DNA of 34,572 nt from assembly GCA_001550305.1 (NCBI GenBank), contig LRTP01001046.1, positions 1 to 34,572 on the forward strand, read 5' to 3'. The DNA comes from Streptomyces diastatochromogenes (GTDB taxonomy: Bacteria; Actinomycetota; Actinomycetes; Streptomycetales; Streptomycetaceae). Position numbers and translations under genes: made by a program. Below the pieces are notes generated by a model. That model saw only the letters and a program-made list of their open reading frames with translations. It had not been told where the DNA came from and searched no databases. Positions 7,081 through 14,445 of the stretch are shown piece by piece (within the stretch, counting starts at the first letter, position 1; each line of letters starts with the position of its first letter).

Positions 7081-8289
7081 ATGCCTCTCGCGCTTCTGGC
7101 CCTCGCGATCGGGGCCTTCGGAATCGGAACCACCGAGTTCGTGATCATGGGTGTGCTGCCTGAGGTCGCCGGTGACTTCGGTGTCTCCATCCCCACGGCC
7201 GGACTGCTGGTGACCGGCTATGCCCTCGGCGTGGTGATCGGCGCCCCGATCACGACCGCGCTCGGCACGAAGGTGTCCCGCAAGCGGATGCTGATGCTGC
7301 TGATGGGGTTGTTCGTCGTCGGCAACCTGCTCTCCGCCGTCGCCCCGGCCTTCGGGCTGATGCTGGTGGGCCGAGTCGTCGCCTCTCTCGCCCACGGCGC
7401 GTTCTTCGGCATCGGATCCGTCGTCGCCGCCGAGCTTGTCGCGCCGGAGAAGAAGGCCGGTGCGATCGCCATGATGTTCAGCGGTCTCACCATCGCCAAT
7501 GTGGTCGGTGTCCCCCTGGGCACGTTGATCGGGCAGTCCGCGGGCTGGCGGGTCACCTTCGTCGGAGTCGCCGCGCTCGGAGTGATCGGTCTGCTCGGCA
7601 TCGCCAAGCTGGTCCCCGAGATGCCGAAGCCCGAAGGTGTGCATCTCCGCCACGAGCTCGCCGCCTTCAAGAACGTCCAGGTCCTGCTGGCCATGGCGAT
7701 GACTGTGCTCGGCTTCGGAGGTGTCTTCGCGGCCATCACCTACATCGCGCCGATGATGACCCACGTCGCCGGCTTCGCCGACACCTCCGTCACCTGGCTG
7801 CTGGTCCTCTTCGGCCTCGGCATGGTCGCCGGAAACCTCATCGGAGGCAGGTTCGCCGACCGCACCCTGATGCCGATGCTGTACGTGTCCCTGGGCGGCC
7901 TCGCCATCGTGCTCGCCCTGTTCACGGTGACCGCGCACAACAAGATCCTCGCGGCCCTCACGATCGCGCTGATCGGCGCCCTCGGGTTCGCGACCGTGCC
8001 GCCGCTGCAGAAGCGCGTCCTCGACCAGGCGCACGGCGCCCCCACCCTGGCCTCGGCCGTGAACATCGGTGCCTTCAACCTCGGCAACGCCCTCTCGGCC
8101 TGGCTCGGTGGCCTCGTCATCGCAGCCGGCCTCGGCTACACCGCCCCCAACTGGGTCGGCGCGGCGCTCGCCGCGGGAGCTCTGGTTCTCGCCGTCGTCT
8201 CGGCAGCCCTGGAGCGCCGAGCCGATGCCGCCGGCACCGTCGCCGCCGCAAGCGCGCCCATCGAGCAGCGGACCGCCGTCCACCACTGA
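7081..8289 (+). CDS. MFS transporter, DHA1 drug-efflux type
   Basis: The 402-residue membrane protein has about 12 predicted helices. It opens with LALLALAIGAFGIGTTEFV and continues with a motif-A-like loop TALGTKVSRKRM near residue 60, typical of AraJ/YdhP/Cmx-like sugar- or drug-efflux members. The start at ATG 7081 is supported by GGAAGG ten bases upstream; longer in-frame starts run through the operator region and are rejected. A divergent MarR regulator and a following HbpS-like gene suggest an inducible export response to a small toxic compound or oxidative stress. The substrate is not known. Confidence 0.92.
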   Translation: MPLALLALAIGAFGIGTTEFVIMGVLPEVAGDFGVSIPTAGLLVTGYALGVVIGAPITTALGTKVSRKRMLMLLMGLFVVGNLLSAVAPAFGLMLVGRVVASLAHGAFFGIGSVVAAELVAPEKKAGAIAMMFSGLTIANVVGVPLGTLIGQSAGWRVTFVGVAALGVIGLLGIAKLVPEMPKPEGVHLRHELAAFKNVQVLLAMAMTVLGFGGVFAAITYIAPMMTHVAGFADTSVTWLLVLFGLGMVAGNLIGGRFADRTLMPMLYVSLGGLAIVLALFTVTAHNKILAALTIALIGALGFATVPPLQKRVLDQAHGAPTLASAVNIGAFNLGNALSAWLGGLVIAAGLGYTAPNWVGAALAAGALVLAVVSAALERRADAAGTVAAASAPIEQRTAVHH

Positions 8290-8385
8290 GCCACTGAGCC
8301 ACCGAGTAGCAGCCGGCCCCTCACGGCTGAGCCCACCACCCTGATCGGCCAACGACCGAACAGCACCTCAAGGAGAAAGTCCCTC

Positions 8386-8811
8386 ATGACCAGCACCACC
8401 GTCGCCGTCGCTCCGCTGACCATCCAGGACGCCGAGGTTCTCGTCTCCGCGGCCCACCGTGCCGCCGAGGCCGCCGGAGTCACGGTCAGCGTCACCGTCC
8501 TCGACGCGGGCGGCCATCTGCTCGCCTTCCGGCGCGACGACCGCGCCGTACTGATTTCCGGCGAGACCAGCACGCGCAAGGCCTACACGGCCCTCCAGCT
8601 GGACTCCGCCACCAGGGAACTGGTCGACGCGGTCCAGCCCGGCGGCCTCTTCCACACCCTGCCCACCGCGCTCGACCGTCCCCTCCTGTTCATCGCGGGC
8701 GGCGTTCCGGTCCGTCGCGACGGTCGTCTGATCGGGGCGATCGGGGTCGGTGGCGGAGCGCCCGAACAGGACCACGACTTCGCCGTCGCAGCGGTGGAGA
8801 CGCTCGTCTGA
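8386..8811 (+). CDS. GlcG/HbpS-family heme-binding-like protein (DUF336)
   Basis: This 141-residue, single-domain protein matches the GlcG/HbpS (DUF336) fold: an N-terminal helix, VTVLDAGGHLLAFRRDDRA, then ARKAYTA-like sequence (here TRKAYTALQL) and the C-terminal GGVPVRRDGRLIGAIGVGGG loop. S. reticuli HbpS of this family is a secreted heme-binding redox sensor, but no signal peptide is present here, so it is probably cytoplasmic. AAGGAGA lies about ten bases before the ATG. It follows the MFS gene by 96 bp with no terminator between, so the two are probably co-transcribed under the divergent MarR regulator. Confidence 0.87.
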   Translation: MTSTTVAVAPLTIQDAEVLVSAAHRAAEAAGVTVSVTVLDAGGHLLAFRRDDRAVLISGETSTRKAYTALQLDSATRELVDAVQPGGLFHTLPTALDRPLLFIAGGVPVRRDGRLIGAIGVGGGAPEQDHDFAVAAVETLV

Positions 8812-8830
8812 CCTCACCCCCGTAGACAGG

Positions 8831-8862
8831 CGCCGGTCCCCCACAGACGACGGGGACCGGCG
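8831..8862 (+). terminator. Terminator after the HbpS-like gene
   Basis: An 11-bp perfect stem pairs CGCCGGTCCCC (8831-8841) with GGGGACCGGCG (8852-8862) around a ten-base loop, followed by TTTCTC. It ends the MFS/HbpS-like operon, 19 bp after the stop. Confidence 0.85.
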
Positions 8863-8920
8863 TTTCTCTACGCGGTGAGTGATGCTCCGGGCGGTGGATG
8901 CGACTGCACCCCGGCGGCTC

Positions 8921-9787
8921 TCAGCCCGCCGCCACCGTGAGCGGAGCGAAGCGTCGCGTCCAGTCCCCGGGCAACTCCGAGATCCCGTACGTCATCACCG
9001 CGTTGAAGCTCGTGGGCTCCAGGCCGTGTTCCTTCGCCCAGGACAGCAGCTCTTCGTGCCGTACGTCGATGTCGGTGCGCAGCGGGCGGTCGGTGTGGGC
9101 GGCGAGCGAGGCGATGAGTGCCTTCGCCGTCTCGGAGTCACGGGCGATCAGTGGACCCACCACATGGGTGTCCATGTTGGGCCAGGCCGCCGCGTAGCCG
9201 ATGATCCGGCCGTTCTCCACGGCGACACGCAACTGGTCGGAGAAGGCAGGTAGCCGCGTGATCACATGGGTACGGTCGGAACCGAAGACCTCCGCGTCGA
9301 GCCGAAGAATCGTGGCGAGATCCTCGGCGGTGGCCGAGCGCGTGGCCACCTTCGGGTCCGGCCCGTCAGGGACGAAGTGTCCACGGACCATCTCGGCGCG
9401 GCCCGTGACCTTGAAGCCCAGCTCCTCGTAGAGCGGTCGACCATAAGGAGTCGCGTGCAGGGTCAGCGGGGTGGTGCCCATCTCTGCCACGACATGCCGC
9501 ATCAGACGCCGGCCGACACCCTGGCGGGCATGCCGCTCGGCGACCAGCACCATTCCGATCGCTCCCAGTTCAAGCCTCTCCGGCGTTCCGTACTCGGTCA
9601 CGACGCAGGCGGTGACGAGACCGCCGTCGGGGTCGTCGATGCCGTAGCCCGTCCCGGCGGTGAGGAGCAGACCCCACTTGTGTTCCTCACGGGGCCACCC
9701 CCGGTTCTCTGACAAATCGGCGCAGGCGGTGAGATCGCGAGGCGTCAGTCGGCGGATGGGCAGAAGGGCGGGGGAAGGTGTCGACAC
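8921..9787 (-). CDS. GNAT-family N-acetyltransferase with extra C-terminal domain
   Basis: The 288-residue protein has a GNAT domain in the first half. Acetyl-CoA loop motif A is RHARQGVGRRLMRHV, followed by LHATPYGRPLYEELGF, the usual C-terminal GNAT signature. The second half (about residues 145-288) matches the accessory domain of YitH/HolE-like GNAT proteins, with a strand-helix pattern and SWAKEHGLEPTSFNAVMTYG near the end. The substrate is unknown. The start is a GTG at 9787 with no convincing Shine-Dalgarno, so it may be a few codons off. The divergent neighbour is the HAD pseudogene, with parS site 4 between. Confidence 0.87.
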   Translation of the reverse strand: MSTPSPALLPIRRLTPRDLTACADLSENRGWPREEHKWGLLLTAGTGYGIDDPDGGLVTACVVTEYGTPERLELGAIGMVLVAERHARQGVGRRLMRHVVAEMGTTPLTLHATPYGRPLYEELGFKVTGRAEMVRGHFVPDGPDPKVATRSATAEDLATILRLDAEVFGSDRTHVITRLPAFSDQLRVAVENGRIIGYAAAWPNMDTHVVGPLIARDSETAKALIASLAAHTDRPLRTDIDVRHEELLSWAKEHGLEPTSFNAVMTYGISELPGDWTRRFAPLTVAAG

Positions 9788-9918
9788 GCAGGTCAGGCTG
9801 TCTGACGTACCCCCCTGACGTCCACCTGTTTGCCCAGGGATCTATGCGCTTTTGGCCATGTCGTGTCCTCAGGTGCGGGCATGGAGGCAGCGTCGCTTCC
9901 CATAGCGCACGGACAGAT

Positions 9919-9932
9919 GTTTCACGTGAAAC
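9919..9932. promoter_or_regulatory. parS: parS site 4 (perfect, extended)
   Basis: GTTTCACGTGAAAC is flanked by T and A, giving a 16-bp perfect palindrome. It lies in the divergent gap, 36 bp before the HAD pseudogene start and close to where that gene's -35 element should be. Confidence 0.93.
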
Positions 9933-9967
9933 AGCGAAAGGTGCCCGGGCCGCTAGCCTCGGCTTCC

Positions 9968-10457
9968 ATGCCGCGACTTCATCTCTTCGACCTTGACGGA
10001 ACGTTGCTGTACGGGAGTTCCGCACCCCAGGAGATCTCACGGCAGATCGGTCTGGAGGCCGAGGCTGTTGCCCTTGACCAAGAGATCTCGGCAGGACGGA
10101 TCGGTCCGCCGGAGTACGCCGCACAGGTGCATGCCCTGTGGGCGGATCTCAGGGAGGAAGCATGCGGCATACGGTTCGCGTTTTCCCGCTCTGCCGTTCA
10201 GCGAGCCCGTTGATCTCGCGGGCATTCTCAGTGCCGCGGCGAAGGTGCAGATCGCGGACCGACTCTGTGAAGAGTTCGGGGTGATGCGGGCCGATTGTGT
10301 CGCCTATGGCGACTCGCTGTCCGACAAGGACCTGTTCGAGACGGTGCCGGTCTCCGTCGCGGTCAATGCGGATCGGCATCTGGCAGGCCTTGCCACGCAC
10401 TCCTACGTGGGACGGGACCTGTGGGATGCCTATGAATCGGTCCGGCGCTCCTTGTAA
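9968..10457 (+). pseudogene. HAD-superfamily phosphatase (SerB-like), broken by internal deletion and frameshift
   Basis: The first frame starts at ATG 9968 with the HAD motif I LFDLDGTLL (Asp nucleophile) and reads through LWADLREE to a stop at 10213. The second frame carries the matching C-terminal part: SRFPALPFSEPVDLAGILSAAAKVQIADRL and motif IV VAYGDSLSDKDLFE, ending at TAA 10457. The two halves meet near 10156-10165 but in different frames. Only about 65 and 95 residues remain where SerB-like phosphatases have roughly 200-220, and the motif II/III region is missing. This is a deletion with frameshift, not programmed frameshifting. There is no Shine-Dalgarno; TAGCCT at 9954-9959 may have driven a leaderless message. 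A sequencing error cannot explain the missing block. Confidence 0.85.
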
Positions 10458-10875
10458 TTACGGCAGTTGAGAGTGGGGCGCCGCCTCTTCGGGCGGAAGG
10501 AAGCGGGTACTTGTTTGTGCGGCGGCTGCCGGTATGGTCGACTCCGGTTCGCGTCCATCGTGATGTACGCACGTCTCGTGGGGCACGAACGCAGGCCAAT
10601 GCAGCGTAACGGGATGGAGAGATCGAAGACCCGTATTTCCCGTTATGCGGCCGGGCGCTGACTCGGAGTGGGATGCTGCAGTGAGGGTAGTGCGGCCAAT
10701 GTCACATTCTCGCCTTACTTGTCCGTACAGACTGGCAATCCGGGTTGAATGTGGCCGCATTGGCCGGTGGGGACTGAACGGGGCAGGAAAGCAAGTCGTC
10801 TACGGGGGAAAGTAGGCATCTTCCGACCGCGGAAGTGCGCAGACCGACCGAAAGATGTTCGAGGCGAGGCACACC
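10458..10875. other. Intergenic region upstream of the flavohemoprotein-like gene
   Basis: No coding sequence is supported in these 418 bp. The octamer GGCCAATG occurs at 10594-10601 and 10694-10701, exactly 100 bp apart, and inverted as CATTGGCC at 10758-10765. The last two copies extend into an imperfect inverted repeat with CACATTC (10703-10709) and GAATGTG (10747-10753). These may be operator sites for the downstream gene. I cannot assign a regulator. Confidence 0.5.
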
Positions 10876-12645
10876 ATGGACGCTCCGACCACCACGTCGG
10901 CCGACAACGGCACTTCCGGAGGCAATGGCGGGGGCGGCTGGTTCACGCCGCGCAAGGAACCACTGCCGTCCGATGGGGAGAGGGAGCCCGCCGACGGCCG
11001 CCGTCTGGCAGCGATGCGCCCGGTCGGCCGACCCACCGCGGGTCGGGGAACGACACAGCAGGAACGAATATCCTCCGCCGTGGAGGCAGAGCCGACTTCC
11101 CAGCAGGCCGCGCCCACTGAGGCTCCACGCCCCGAGCCGGAGCCCGCCCACACATCCGCTCGGCCGTGGTCAGGTCCGGCCGGGCCCGACCACGACTCCT
11201 CCGCGCAGTCCGATGCCGGCCCGGAGCGGTCAGCGTTCGGGCGGGAGCGGACGGATCCCGGACGTGAGCAGTTCGGCCCCGGCCCGCAGCCGCCGGTACC
11301 CGCCCAGGAGCAGCGCCTTGGCGGGCCTCGGGTCCCGGTCCAGGAGCAGCGGTTCCGAGAGCCTCCTGCCTCCTTCGACGGGCCTCGGTTGCCTGAACCT
11401 CCCGCTCCCTTCGACAGGCCGCGGTCGCCCGAGCCTCCCGTCTCCCGTCAGGCGCCCCCGCTGCCCGAGCCGGGACCGTCCGGCCCGGAGCCGCGGTCGC
11501 CCGCCCAGAGGTTCGACCCCACTCCGCAGGCGTCTCCGGACGCCGTGCTCATCCGCCGGACCATGGCCGAGGTCGGCCCCGTCGCCGACAAGGTCACTTC
11601 GTACTTCTACGCACTCCTCTTCGTGCGCCACCCGGATCTACGGCCACTGTTCCCCGCGGCGATGGACACCCAGCGAGACCGACTGCTCAAGGCGTTGCTG
11701 ACCGCCGCCGAACACATCGACAACACTCCGGTTCTCGTCGACTACCTGCAGAACCTCGGCCGTGGCCACCGTAAGTACGGCACCCGGCCCGAGCACTACC
11801 CGGCCGTCGGTGAGTGCCTCATCGGTTCGCTCAGCCGGTTCGCCTCGGCGATCTGGGACGCCGAGACCGAGGCGGCCTGGGTGCGCGCGTACACGACGAT
11901 CTCCCAGGTGATGATCGACGCGGCGGCCGCGGACGAGTTGCGCGCCCCGGCCTGGTGGTACGCCGAAGTCGTCGCGCACGACCTCAGGACACCGGACATC
12001 GCCGTCATCACGGTCCGCCCCGACCAGCCGTACCCCTTCCTCGCCGGGCAGTACACGAGCCTGGAGACACCGTGGTGGCCGCGTATATGGCGGCACTACT
12101 CCTTCGCCTCGGCGCCCCGGTCCGACGGACTGCTGTCGTTCCATGTGAAGGCGGTCCCGGCGGGCTGGGTTTCCAACGCGCTGGTGCACCGTGCCCGTCC
12201 CGGCGACATCATCCGGCTCGGCCCGCCGGCCGGCTCGATGACCGTCGACCACACCACCGACAGCGGCTTGCTCTGCCTCGGCGGCGGCACCGGCATCGCG
12301 CCCATCAAAGCGCTGGTCGAGGACGTCGCCGAGCACGGGGAGCGGCGGCCGGTCGAGGTCTTCTACGGTGCCCGCACCGATCACGACCTGTACGACATCG
12401 ACACGATGCTCCGGCTGCAGCAGAGCCACCCATGGCTTGCCGTACGCCCGGTCGTCGACCAGCGGGCGCATCTCCATCTGCCCGACGCCGTACGCGAGTA
12501 CGGCCCGTGGAACGAGTACGACGCCTATCTCTCGGGGCCACCCGGCATGATCCGCAGCGGGGTGGACGCTCTGAGGGCAGCGGGCATCCCGTCGGACCGT
12601 ATACGCCACGACTCGGTCGAGGAACTCGTCGCGGCAGGGGACTGA
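10876..12645 (+). CDS. Flavohemoprotein-like globin / FAD / NAD(P) reductase with long disordered N-terminus
   Basis: Of 589 residues, the first ~215 are low-complexity and rich in Pro, Glu, Arg and Gln, with repeats such as PVPAQEQR and PEPPAPFD. The rest resembles flavohemoglobin (NO dioxygenase): a globin domain at about 220-350 with Tyr245 (B10), Gln266 (E7) and proximal His298 in GHRKYG, then an FAD domain with Arg406-His-Tyr-Ser409, and an NAD domain with GGGTGIAP at 469-476. The key heme-pocket residues are kept, so NO detoxification or another heme redox role is plausible. Typical flavohemoglobins have about 400 residues and no such extension. GCGAGG before ATG 10876 favours this start; ATG 10855 would add seven residues. 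Confidence 0.88.
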   Translation: MDAPTTTSADNGTSGGNGGGGWFTPRKEPLPSDGEREPADGRRLAAMRPVGRPTAGRGTTQQERISSAVEAEPTSQQAAPTEAPRPEPEPAHTSARPWSGPAGPDHDSSAQSDAGPERSAFGRERTDPGREQFGPGPQPPVPAQEQRLGGPRVPVQEQRFREPPASFDGPRLPEPPAPFDRPRSPEPPVSRQAPPLPEPGPSGPEPRSPAQRFDPTPQASPDAVLIRRTMAEVGPVADKVTSYFYALLFVRHPDLRPLFPAAMDTQRDRLLKALLTAAEHIDNTPVLVDYLQNLGRGHRKYGTRPEHYPAVGECLIGSLSRFASAIWDAETEAAWVRAYTTISQVMIDAAAADELRAPAWWYAEVVAHDLRTPDIAVITVRPDQPYPFLAGQYTSLETPWWPRIWRHYSFASAPRSDGLLSFHVKAVPAGWVSNALVHRARPGDIIRLGPPAGSMTVDHTTDSGLLCLGGGTGIAPIKALVEDVAEHGERRPVEVFYGARTDHDLYDIDTMLRLQQSHPWLAVRPVVDQRAHLHLPDAVREYGPWNEYDAYLSGPPGMIRSGVDALRAAGIPSDRIRHDSVEELVAAGD

Positions 12646-12691
12646 CCGGGCCCAACCGGCAGCCGAGGCCACGACCCCGACCCGAAGAGCC

Positions 12692-13174
12692 TCAGCCCAG
12701 GTCCGGTGCGTGCATCGCCCGTACGCCTTCGATGTTCCCGTCGAGATAGTGCCGCAGGGACAGCGGTACGAGGTGGACGGAGGCGATGCCGACCCGGGTG
12801 AACGGCACCCGTACGATCTCGTACTCGCCGCAGGGCTCGTCCACCTCGGGGCCGTGCCGCTGGGACGGATCCATGGACTCCAGACGGCAGACGAAGAAGT
12901 GCTGCACTTTCACGCCGGTTGCGCCGCCGTCATCACCGATGTGCTCGACGGTGTCGACGAAGCAGGGCACCACATCGGTGATCTTGGCACCGAGTTCCTC
13001 GTGCACCTCACGATGGAGTGCGTCGACGACAGTCGTGTCCTCCGGTTCGACCCCGCCACCCGGTGTCAGCCAGTAGGGATCGACGCCGGGTTTGGTGCGC
13101 TTGATCAAGATCAGGTCATTGCCATCGAGCAGGATGGCGCGGGCGGTGCGCTTGACCACGGGTCGGACGGTCAT
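12692..13174 (-). CDS. Nudix hydrolase
   Basis: The 160-residue, single-domain protein has a Nudix box: Gly41, five residues, Thr47, seven residues, then Arg55-Glu56-Val-His-Glu59-Glu60-Leu-Gly62. The metal-binding REVHEE core is intact, but the first conserved Glu of the box is Thr47. Nudix enzymes split nucleoside diphosphates linked to another group, such as oxidised dNTPs or ADP-ribose; the substrate is not evident. No Shine-Dalgarno is visible; CACATT at -12 to -7 could support a leaderless transcript. A one-mismatch parS lies 22 bp upstream of the ATG. It is convergent with the flavohemoprotein-like gene. Confidence 0.9.
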   Translation of the reverse strand: MTVRPVVKRTARAILLDGNDLILIKRTKPGVDPYWLTPGGGVEPEDTTVVDALHREVHEELGAKITDVVPCFVDTVEHIGDDGGATGVKVQHFFVCRLESMDPSQRHGPEVDEPCGEYEIVRVPFTRVGIASVHLVPLSLRHYLDGNIEGVRAMHAPDLG

Positions 13175-13195
13175 GGGAGAAATGTGGCCCGGTTG

Positions 13196-13209
13196 GTTCC
13201 ACGTGAAAC
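13196..13209. promoter_or_regulatory. parS: parS-like site 5 (one mismatch)
   Basis: GTTCCACGTGAAAC differs from the consensus at position 4 (T to C). The Bacillus parS also has a C there, so binding is likely though perhaps weaker. It lies 22 bp upstream of the Nudix gene start, in the promoter region. Confidence 0.75.
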
Positions 13210-13290
13210 ATCGCGGAGCCCCGAGGCGCTCAGGAAGGGCTCAGAAACCCCCCTGGGAGGCTCAGGGAGCCCGGGGAGGCTCGGGGGGCA

Positions 13291-14196
13291 TCAGGACCAG
13301 TCGGCCGCGGCGTGGAGCAGCCAGTCGTGCGCCCGAGCGATGTGCGGCATGGCCAGTGTGCCGGTGCGGACCACCAGGAAGTACGTACGCAGCGGAGGCA
13401 CCGCCGGGTCGAGAAGCGCGACCACGTCACCCCGTTCCAGGGCTTCGGCGCACAGATACCGGGGCAGCACCGCGAGGCCCGCGCCCGTGGCGGCGCAGGC
13501 GAGCACGGCGCGCAGATCGGGGACGACGACGGTGCCCGAAGCGGCCGGGTGGGAGTCGAAGACGGATGCCCAGTAGCGGGCGACGAGCGGCAGCGACTCG
13601 TGCACTTCGACCACGGGGAAGTTCTCCAGGGCCGGCGAGCCCTTTCGGCGGAGCTTTCCGGCACCTATACGGGCGGCCCAGCGCGGGGCGGCGACCAGCA
13701 CGTGCTCCTCGTCGCAGAGCGGAGTCGCGGTGAGCAGGGTGCCACGGGGACGGGCCGTGGTGATGGCCAGATCATGATGTCCGGCGGCGAGCCCTTCCAG
13801 TGTCTCCTCGGCGTTGCCGAAGGAGGCACGCAGCGCGAAACCCTGGCCGTCCTCGCCCGTCAGCTCCGTGAGCGCGGGCAGCGCCCGCTCGGCGGTGAAC
13901 TCCGGTGGTCCGGCCAGATGCAGGGTGCGCACTGACGAGTCCTCGTCGAGTCCGGTCTCGGCGATCTCCACCAGGGCGTCGAGATGCGGCGCGGCCTTGT
14001 GGGCGAGCTCGTCACCGATCGTCGTGGGGGTCACCCCACGGGCCTGGCGAAGAAAGAGCGGCCGCCCCAACTGCCGCTCCAATGTGCGGATCTGTGAGGT
14101 GACGGCAGGCTGTGAGAGACCGAGCAGCGCGGCGGCGCGAGTGAAGGAACCGGCCCGGTGCACGGTCACAAATGTGCGCAGCAGGGCCAGATCCAT
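13291..14196 (-). CDS. LysR-family transcriptional regulator
   Basis: The 301-residue protein has the standard LysR layout. Its N-terminal winged helix (residues 1-62) begins MDLALLRTFVTVHRAGSFT and includes the recognition stretch LGLSQPAVTSQIRTLE. A linker helix and a two-lobed effector domain follow. GGGAGGGG lies upstream of the ATG and fixes this start over a longer frame to 14235. No divergent gene is present, so the usual LysR target pairing is missing and its regulon is unclear; the Nudix gene downstream on the same strand is a possible partner. CTAT-N10-ATAG at 14236-14253 may be its own operator. Confidence 0.92.
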   Translation of the reverse strand: MDLALLRTFVTVHRAGSFTRAAALLGLSQPAVTSQIRTLERQLGRPLFLRQARGVTPTTIGDELAHKAAPHLDALVEIAETGLDEDSSVRTLHLAGPPEFTAERALPALTELTGEDGQGFALRASFGNAEETLEGLAAGHHDLAITTARPRGTLLTATPLCDEEHVLVAAPRWAARIGAGKLRRKGSPALENFPVVEVHESLPLVARYWASVFDSHPAASGTVVVPDLRAVLACAATGAGLAVLPRYLCAEALERGDVVALLDPAVPPLRTYFLVVRTGTLAMPHIARAHDWLLHAAADWS

Positions 14197-14235
14197 GGTG
14201 CCCCTCCCCTCCCAGCGCCCCCGACCGAGCCCCAA

Positions 14236-14253
14236 CTATAAATAAGTCGATAG
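14236..14253. promoter_or_regulatory. Candidate LysR autoregulatory site
   Basis: CTAT (14236-14239) and ATAG (14250-14253) form an interrupted dyad in an A/T-rich patch 40 bp upstream of the LysR start, unusual for this GC-rich DNA. LysR boxes often have the form T-N11-A with dyad symmetry. The assignment is by position only. Confidence 0.4.
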
Positions 14254-14331
14254 GTCTCTGTCGCTACTGTGATTGGACACTGACACAGAGTCAACTAGCC
14301 TTGTTCGCGCGGTTCTTCGCGCACAGAACCG

Positions 14332-14370
14332 GGACGGTCCGAGCCACGAGGGGGGAGGCTCGGACCGTCC
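14332..14370 (-). terminator. Terminator after the cystathionine-lyase-type gene
   Basis: A perfect 14-bp stem pairs 14332-14345 (GGACGGTCCGAGCC) with 14357-14370 around an 11-base purine-rich loop. It lies 75 bp past the stop of the minus-strand operon and separates it from the LysR gene on the same strand. Confidence 0.82.
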
Positions 14371-14445
14371 GTTGTACGGAGCGAGGTATCAAGCGGACAG
14401 CCTGGATGTATGCCGCAGGAGACTCACCGGTCGTTCAGGAAGGGG

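Noticed and set aside
9968..10457. Programmed frameshifting in the HAD gene
   Set aside because: There is no slippery sequence at the junction, and a whole block of the catalytic domain is missing, so shifting frame would not restore an enzyme.
12139..12152. GTTCCATGTGAAGG within the flavohemoprotein-like gene as a ninth parS
   Set aside because: It has four mismatches to the parS palindrome, lies inside a coding sequence and is not a palindrome.
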